Positions 57,330 through 64,000 of a DNA stretch of 64,000 bases are shown here, in pieces. Origin of the DNA: Carya illinoinensis (lineage: Eukaryota > Streptophyta > Magnoliopsida > Fagales > Juglandaceae); NCBI RefSeq assembly GCF_018687715.1, contig NC_056758.1, positions 6,513,501 through 6,577,500 of the forward strand. The letters run 5' to 3'. The translations under genes and the position numbers were made by a program. The first letter of the stretch is position 1. Each line of letters opens with the position of its first letter. Below the pieces are notes generated by a model. The model was not told where the DNA came from, made no database searches, and saw only the letters and a program-made list of their open reading frames with translations.

Positions 57330-59545
57330 CTAGTCATCGTCAGAGGAGAGCTTCTGCTTCTTCCACTTATAGGCAGCTTCCAGTATCTTAAGATTCGTGG
57401 TCTGATTTTCTTCGGGAAAAAGATAGTCAATGTACTCCTCATACCTGCCACATCAAATTTGTTAGCATTCACCAAAAAGGAAAGGTTAAAAATGGAATAA
57501 AACATAATATAATCAAAACTGCAGCCCACACCAGTTGATTGAGAAATTTTATGGACCAAATTGAAAATGGTCCTCAAAATGCTAAGTGTTTTAAAGAAAG
57601 ACTAATTAAAAAAAAAATTAATCAAATGTCTATTCTTGATTGCAATTGTGCGCTTGTCAGACCATACTAAGAATTCTGACTCAGCACCTCTGTAAATATC
57701 AAGCGAGGTGTGCGATGACTCCTAAAATTGGCTATTGTGGATGGTAAACTTGCCAGTAGAAAGTAATGGGCTCCTGTCTCATGCATAAAACTTTATCCCG
57801 TGTGTCCAAATTTTACTAATTGAATCCTAACCTAAAAGTTCACTAAGCATGTCAAAATGATATGATTAGTGTTCAACTCTCTGCATGCTGTTGCCGGTGA
57901 ATTTTTACGACACCGTAACATCAAAATCTTATGAAAAGGGACAAGTAAATTTAGTTATACATACCCAGCAGGACCGTCCTCGGCTACAATAGGCCTCCTC
58001 TTTTTGAGCTTCTTTGGCAGCTTAGCCTGGACTAAACCAACATCACCGAGCTCACCAAAACTTCTCTCCATGGTCAACCACTCCTCTAACAGCATTGCTC
58101 TCTCTTCTTTTAGCTCAGGTGCAGATGTTCTAAAGTAGTTGATTGCCTTCTCAAAAACCCCTAATTCATTTGGGGGAGGGGATGGAAGAAAATAAAATTT
58201 TAATGTTTGTTTATTTGGTAATAATTGAGAAAACTAAACAATAGGATTTTCCGAGAAATTGCTTACTTCTAGCATGCTGAATGCATTGTTTCTTTTGTTC
58301 ATAAAGATTTTCTTGGCTGCTACCTTCTGCCAAATCCGAGTCCCCAGCATCCTCCTCCATAGCAGATGCCTCAAATTTTGCATAGCTTATCCACACCTTT
58401 AGGTGCTTTGTTCTGTCTAGAAGTCTCTCATAGAGCTCTCTGGTCCTTTCGAACTCACCCTCAGATATTTCAAAATCGATATATGTCTGTCATGAAATGA
58501 ATCAACGATTTATTACCCATAATCTCAAAAGCAAGATTACCAAAAAGCATTAAAATCTTCTTAAAATCAAGTTAATCTTCTATATTAGAGATCAAAAGAG
58601 CGATCCCCACATCCAGAGAAAATTGTTGTATCAAATGAAATAACAATTCAAATAAGACAATACGATGAAATTTATGAGTCAAAAAAATAAAAATAAAAAG
58701 ATTTTTTTTACAATAAGATGAAATTTATGAGTCAAAAAAATAAAAAGATTCAAAAGAAAGAACTTCGCCTATTTTATCTGCAATTAAAAAAGGTATCAAC
58801 AGAAGAAGGTGCCTTTATATTGGCCTTTTTTCCTTAGTTCGTGCAAAGCAATTTTTAGAATCAAGAAACAACAAACTTTTTTATAGTTAATAGAAATTTA
58901 ACAGAAGAAACAGTGGAAGGAATCACGAAAACATAACAACAAAGAAAGAAAATTCAGGGATTAATGTTCATCAGGATAGATTAAGTAATGGTACAGTTAA
59001 AAAGACTACGGAAAACAGTAAAGAAGAATAATAGAATTTTTTGTAACCATATTTAGCTTTTGACTAAGATGAGGAATGCCTAAACATGTACCTTCCACAA
59101 TAGCTCTGGCATATCCAGTGCTGGTTGGGCAATTGCAAGCTCAAAAATAGCCCTAGCTCGCTCAGTCTCAGACAAAGATCTCTCCAACTCCGCGTACTTG
59201 CTCCATGCATAACAGTTTTCTGGTGACCACTCTAAATACTTCTCATAGATTTTACGGCAACGATCTATATTTCCAAGCTGCAGCTCTATCTCAATATACT
59301 TCTTGAATATCTATTTTTCAAAAAAGCACAGTTGCAATTGTTACTGTACTCACTTAATTTTAGAGTATAGAAAAAGACTTTGTATCAATCTGTAAATTAC
59401 CTTATCTTTAGGAGCTTTCCCAATTGCATTTCCTAGGACTTGTCGTGCAGCCTTGAGATTCAGCTGCCGGATCTCAAACTGGGCAGCTAGAAGCCATATT
59501 TTTGCAAATGAAAATTTCTCATGAGGAATCAACTTAAGACATTCA
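57330..59545 (-). CDS. Crooked-neck-like splicing factor (CRNKL1/Clf1), 3' half
   Basis: Five exons at 59545-59401, 59310-59092, 58486-58267, 58160-57965 and 57444-57330 join in phase to about 297 C-terminal residues ending at TAG 57330-57332. They contain HAT/TPR-like helices: [20 protein letters not shown] with [14 protein letters not shown], then [20 protein letters not shown] and [14 protein letters not shown], then [11 protein letters not shown] and [19 protein letters not shown]. The basic tail ends [16 protein letters not shown]. The family product is a nuclear scaffold of the Prp19-associated spliceosome complex, about 700 residues. Exons for the first 400 residues are not in the 59546-60130 stretch; beyond lies a LINE. 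They may lie past the window end with the LINE in an intron, or the locus may be truncated. The visible half is intact. Confidence 0.9.
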
Positions 59546-60125
59546 CTGGAAGAATTAACAGCAAAAGAACAAGACAACATATTAGTATGTCATTTAATTG
59601 GCATGAACAGTTGTCTAAGAAATTTATTGTAGGTGTAATGAGATTTCAATTCTTCATGGTCATTAACAACCAATTAAGTGAATAGCATAAAAATTTCCTG
59701 GAAAATTGAACAATTAAAAATCACCTCTCACAGTGTTAATGAACCACAAAATAATTACTTGCAAAACATATACGCTACAGTACTCAAAATGTATGGTAAC
59801 ATTTTTTTTTCCTATGAACATTTGAACACTCATTCATATAAAGTACAATATTTTCCCTTGGTATCAAGAGTGGAGAGAAAATCAGAAATAGTTTCTTCAT
59901 ATTTAGCCTCAGTAGCCAGCCTACAAAGTATGGGAAGAAGAAGCAAAGAAATAATCCTCTCGTTCCCATTTCTTTTATCTAACTTTTGTCTTGGTAAGTA
60001 CCAGTACAGCTTTATTAAGACGAAAGAGGACGCAACCAGAAATCATGGCATGTGGTTGGCGAGTGTTTAAAATATGAATTGACTTGGAATGAGTCCTCCT
60101 CTCTTGTGAGGGTGGGGTAGTTTTT
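59546..60125. other. Intron or flank between crooked-neck exons and LINE
   Basis: There is no recognisable HAT-repeat exon in either strand. The ORF at 59678-60070 has no domain signature. It probably represents the beginning of an upstream intron of the minus-strand gene. Confidence 0.4.
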
Positions 60126-60170
60126 CTCTATTGGTTCCGAGTGAACAAAGAGTTTTGTCTCTTGGGCAGA

Positions 60171-61902
60171 ATGTCTGAAGAGTCACAGAGAATGGAGAAT
60201 GAAATCTCTAGTCTCTGTGAGGGGCTTAGGTTGACTGATGAAGAACGACAGGAAGTAGTAGTGAGGAAAGAAGAGGTACTGTTATCGGTTGCCAAAAGCA
60301 AAAAATGCTTGGTTGCACACATTGCTGCAGATAAAGAGGTTAACAAAGGCACCTTCATATCAACAATGTCAAAGATATGGCCTACTGGGGCGGATAATGT
60401 TTAAAGAAGTGGGATGGAACAGATTTCTGATTGAGTTTCAAGGAGAAAAAGAAAAGAATCGTGTCATGCAGGGACTTCCATTGTCTTTTGATAAATTCCT
60501 TGCGTGTTTGAAAGACTGTGATGGTAAGTCTGCTCCAAAGGATATTCAGTTCGATTGTGAACCATTCCGGCTTCAACTTCATGATATGCCATTCACGGGA
60601 ATGAACAAAAGTACGGGGGAAAAACTTGGAGAAACTGCAGGGAAAGTTATTATGGTTGATATGGATGGGAGTGGCAAAGGACGGGGAAAATTCTTTCGTG
60701 TGAAAGTTTTGGTAGATATTACAATACCTTTGGCTAGAGGTCAAGTTCTCAACATTGGAGACAAAAGGGTTTGGATAACTTTCAAGTATGAGAAGCTGCC
60801 AAATTTCTGTTTTCATTGTGGTGTAATAAACACGCTAATCGAAGGTGCTCTAAGACTGACAGGGAAGAACTCAGGGTGAAGATTACCATATTCAGTATGG
60901 CAGTTGGTTGAGGGCTAGTAACCAGAAAGCTCCCACTGGTTACCATAGGAAGGAAGAGGATGATCGACTAAAGGTTCTCACCAGAAGAGTAGCAAGGTAG
61001 TTCCGGTGAAGGGCTCTCAGGCAGTGATAAACAATTCAAACAGGAAGGTGGACAATTCTCAGTTAGTTGTAACTGATAAAAGCAACTCCATGATTTCAGG
61101 AAGCAGGGTGTAACGCCCCAATATAAGGCCCAAACCACATAGCCTATACTCTAAAAGGACTAGTCAATGATACAATTGAAGCCCCATGGGAACCTTATAA
61201 AGAGCAAGAAATTCTCCTTCCCAAGCAATGTGGGATCCCATACACCACCTACCCTCAATCTTATCATATGGAAGTATCACAATCTAACCTCCTTAAATTC
61301 CCGACATCCTCGTTGGCCTAAAAGTTGTAGGTGGCACGGCTCAAATCCCACATTTCTTGGTGGGATAGGCTCTAACATCATTTGTAACACCCCAATGGAA
61401 AGCCCAAACCACATAGCCTATACTCTAAAAGGACTAATCAATGATACAATTGAAGCTCCATTGGAACCTTGTAAAGAGCAAGAACTTCTCCTTCCCAAGC
61501 AATGTGGGATCTCATACACTACCTACCCTCAATCTTATCATATGGGGGTATCACACAAGGTGGAAATCAGCTCCTCTTGTGCCACACGTGGTTCATTCTA
61601 TGCCTAATAGGAGCCAGGTTGGTCTTTCATTTCTTTATTTTAATGATAAAGTTGTTAGTAAGGGAAGCACTAAGACTTTGTCTAACTGGAAAAGGAGAGC
61701 TAGAGAAGGTAATTCACGGAAGGTTGCTGGGTTGAATGAATCCCCCATGAACCTGGACGTGTTTGATTCTTTTAAGAAAAGGAATTTAGAGGTTGAAGCT
61801 GATAAGTTGACTACTAAAAGAGCTAAAATAAAAAATTGTGTGGAAGGTAAACAACGTTATGAACTGGAAGAGGCTGCTAAGCAGCCCTGCCAATCATCAT
61901 GA
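60171..61902 (+). pseudogene. LINE ORF1 (DUF4283, zinc knuckle), frameshifted and interrupted
   Basis: ATG at 60171 begins MSEESQRMENEISSLCEGLR. KGTFISTMSKIW is followed by a 1-base shift near 60400, after which KEVGWNRFLIEFQ continues, giving the DUF4283 fold. A zinc-knuckle start CFHCG is at about 60808, with downstream RRCSKTD-like text in another frame. After the TRIM insertion (61109-61555) the reading resumes with a basic tail that has VSKGSTKTLSNWKRRARE, ending TGA 61900-61902. ORF1 proteins coat LINE RNA. Two breaks make it nonfunctional. Confidence 0.8.
61109..61555 (+). mobile_element. TRIM-like mini-LTR element, 447 bp, inside LINE ORF1
   Basis: Two 173-bp direct repeats (61109-61281 and 61383-61555) begin TGTAAC and end TATCACA. 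They enclose a 101-bp interior (61282-61382) with TGGTGGGATAGGCTCTAACA before the 3' repeat. Flanks CAGGG (61104-61108) and CAAGG (61556-61560) match at four of five bases. No ORF or clear tRNA primer site is seen, as expected for a dependent element. A solo copy of its LTR lies at 36333-36501. It interrupts ORF1 cleanly. Confidence 0.8.
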
Positions 61903-62600
61903 ATCTCATTTGTTGGAACTGTCGAGGGCTTGGGAACCCTCAGACAGTTCATGAGCTTCATCTTTTGGTGAAGGAAAAGTTCCCAAGTGTGGGTTTTTTT
62001 AATTGAAACCATGTGTAATAGAAAGAAAGTTGAAAGCATTCGAAATAGGCTGGGGTATGATCATAGTTTTGTGGTGGACAGTATGGGTAAAAGTGGTGGT
62101 TTAGCAGCTCTGTGGAAAAAGGATATACCTGCTAAGTTTTTCTCTTACTCTCAAAGCCATATCTCTTTGACTATCACTAATTCTGAGGATGGTAAGAAAT
62201 GGATGCTGACAGGCTTCTATGGCAATCCAGTGGCAGGCTGGCAGCTAAAAGAGAGGGCAGTTAGCAATTGCTGAGACTTCTTAAACCCAATCAGCAGTTG
62301 CCTTGGTTATGTATGGGGGACTTTAATGAAATTATTTCCCAGGATGAGAAGTCAGGTGCTGCTAATAGACGATGGAATTAATTATTCAGAGAAGCTCTTG
62401 AGGATTGTGACTTAAGTGACCTGGGTTTCATAGGGCCCAAATTTACACGGTGTAACAATATGGAAGGAAGGGAATTCACTAAAGAAGGATTAGATAGAGT
62501 GCTAGGAAACAGTAACTGGAACTTGCTATTTGGCCTCACAGAGATACATGTTCTTCCTGTTCTAAGTTCTGATCACTATGTAGTTCTAAGTTCCTGTTCT
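61899..62600 (+). pseudogene. LINE AP-endonuclease domain, frameshifted
   Basis: Begins MNLICWNCRGLGNPQTV, the standard start of plant LINE ORF2. A 1-base shift in a T-run near 61995 moves the frame to FLIETMCNRKKVESI, then GGLAALWKKD. A later shift near 62270 precedes PWLCMGDFNEII, and an in-frame stop follows RRWN. The catalytic GDFNE and SDH (SSDHY, about 62570) remain visible. It nicks target DNA in active LINEs. Confidence 0.85.
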
Positions 62601-62639
62601 AAGTCTGAGATAAACCACCATGTAGTTGACTTTTTTGAA

Positions 62640-64000
62640 CAATTATTTTCTGAACAGGTGGTTTGGCGGCCAAAACTGGAAGGGCTTGACTTTGATGCCA
62701 TTGATCTTATTGATGTAGACCGACTGGAGAGGCCTTTTGAGGAGTTGGAGGTCTTTGAAGTTGTGAGGAAAATGGTTAAAGATAAGGCGCCGGGCCCTGA
62801 CGGTTTCTCTATGGGTTTCTTTCAAACTTGTTGGGCTGTAATAAAAGATGACCTTTTGAAGGTATTCTAGGAGTTCTACTCAGCCGGAAAGTTTGAAAAA
62901 AGCCTCAATGCTACTTTTCTCGCACTAATTCCAAAGAAGGTGGGGGCTGAGGAGATCAAGGAGTTTCGACCTATTAGCCTAGTAAATGGGGTGTACAAGA
63001 TAATTTCCAAGGTGCTAGCGAATCGTTTGAGTAAGGTAGTGGGGAAGCTTATTTCGAAACCTCAGAATGCATTTGTTAAGGATAGACAAATCCTAGATGC
63101 GGTTCTTATTGCGAATGAATGCCTAGACAGTCGGTTGAAATCTGGTGAGGCAGGGATTATATGTAAGCTAGATATGGAGAAGGCGTATGATCATGTCAAC
63201 TGGGAGTTCTTTCTTGATCTTTTAGGGAAATGTGGGTTGGGAGAGAAATGGTGTTCATGGATTAGGTGGTGTATATCAATGGTAAAATACTCCGTTTTGA
63301 TAAACGGAGGCCCAACTGGTTTCTTTTGTAGCACAAGAGGCTTAAGACAAGGAGATCCGTTATCCCCTTTACTCTTTGTGATTGTGATGGAGGCACTGAG
63401 CCGAATGTCATCAGCCTTGGTTACGAATGGGTTGCTCACTGGTTTTAAGATTGGAGCTCCGAATAGGGGACTTGTTAATGTATCTCACTTATTGTTTGCA
63501 GATGATACTCTTTTCTTTTGTGAAGCAGTCCCCAACCAGATTCGAATTTTGAAGGCCCTTCTCCTTTGTTTTGAAGTAACTTCCGGATTGAACGTTAATT
63601 TGGGAAAATCTAAGATGGTGCCTATTGGACGTGTTCGGCATATTAGACAGTTGGCTAGTATATTGGGATGCAAGACTAATTCTTTACCCATGACTTATCT
63701 GGGACTTCCACTGGGGGCGACCTCGAGAGCGGCTTCTTTATGGGACCCAGTTATTGAGAAAGTGGAACGTCAGCTAGCTAAATGGAAGAGGTTATATTTG
63801 TCAAAAGGTTGGCGGATTACTCTAATTAAGAGTACTCTTTCTAACCTACCCACCTATTTTTTGTCATTGTTTCCTATTCCAGCAAATGTTGCACTTCGGT
63901 TGGAGAAACTTCAAAGGGATTTCTTGTGGGGTGGAATGGGCGTGGAACAAAAATTTCACCTTGTGAGGTGGGACAAAGTATGTAGCCCTATCTCGAATGG
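62640..64000 (+). pseudogene. LINE reverse transcriptase, mostly open, partial
   Basis: NHHVVDFFEQLFSEQVVW, FEVVRKMVKDKAPGPDGFSM and FFQTCWAVI lead into a single TAG (62868-62870) where Gln is usual. From 62871 the frame stays open to the window end with [53 protein letters not shown], the catalytic [10 protein letters not shown] (about 63493-63522) and LGLPLGA. It is the best preserved RT here and implies a younger insertion than the other two LINEs. Confidence 0.9.

Larger units (their letters stand above)
60126..64000 (+). mobile_element. Third L1-type LINE, near full length, running off the window
   Basis: Both LINE ORFs are present in order: ORF1 (60171-61902, interrupted by a TRIM-like element), AP-endonuclease (61899 to about 62590), then reverse transcriptase to the window end. 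The ORF1 stop TGA (61900-61902) overlaps the ORF2 ATG (61899-61901). The EN-to-RT linker has a deletion, since SSDHY is followed almost directly by RT-proximal text. The RT from 62871 stays open to the window edge with an intact FADD motif. It lies next to the crooked-neck gene, in opposite orientation. Confidence 0.9.

Noticed and set aside
60382..60816. 144-codon minus-strand ORF over LINE ORF1
   Set aside because: Antisense to the DUF4283 region; no independent signature.

Overview
This window looks like nuclear DNA of a woody dicot. The evidence is spliced genes with GT-AG introns, a cytosolic-type tRNA-Arg gene, very AT-rich spacers, and dense plant-type transposable elements (copia, gypsy, L1-type LINEs, hAT, CACTA, an endogenous caulimovirid). 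An AT-rich MITE present in at least five copies resembles repeats I associate with Fagales (walnut/hickory relatives); that placement is inference only.

Layout. 1-2.2 kb: decayed end of an endogenous pararetrovirus (RNase H end, a florendovirus-like second ORF, intergenic promoter region). 2.2-6.0 kb: dead LINE split by a GC-rich insertion. 6.0-7.0 kb: degenerate tandem repeat. 7.0-9.8 kb: no gene seen. 9.8-23.0 kb: nested transposon block. A gypsy gag fragment abuts a large minus-strand copia element (LTRs near 10957-11834 and 22163-23003), which itself holds a hAT element with perfect 8-bp target duplications, a related element, and a complete but dead Tnt1/retrofit-like copia (17268-22112). 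23.3-24.5 kb: CACTA-like element. About 26.1 kb: possible micro-gene for a hydrophobic peptide. 27.1-28.6 kb: intact UDP-glycosyltransferase gene (minus), with a decayed relative near 36.6-37.0 kb. 30.2-34.7 kb: copia element with perfect 5-bp target duplications, containing an oppositely oriented promoter-ORF-poly(A) unit. 37.3-41.2 kb: six-exon gene for a histone-fold, Gln-rich nuclear protein. 42.4-45.0 kb: second LINE. 45.2 kb: tRNA-Arg(CCU). 49.3-53.9 kb: seven-exon receptor-like cytoplasmic kinase of the RBK (class VI) type. 54.5-55.2 kb: single-exon membrane-anchored TPR protein. 57.3-59.5 kb: last five exons of a crooked-neck-like (CRNKL1/Clf1) splicing factor. 60.1 kb to the end: third LINE, interrupted by a 447-bp TRIM-like element.

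The host genes are unrelated in function and do not form a cluster: a glycosyltransferase, a putative transcription co-regulator, a ROP-linked kinase, a TPR protein, a splicing factor and a tRNA. The UGT gene and pseudogene are the only visible tandem pair. All autonomous elements show disabling changes, and the order of nesting gives a relative insertion history. The observations most worth testing are the antisense ORF unit at about 31.2-32.2 kb, the fate of the 5' half of the crooked-neck gene beside the LINE, and the small hydrophobic ORF at 26.1 kb. Exon boundaries were derived by reading splice sites and checking phase by eye. No database search was possible, so family names rest on motif recognition.
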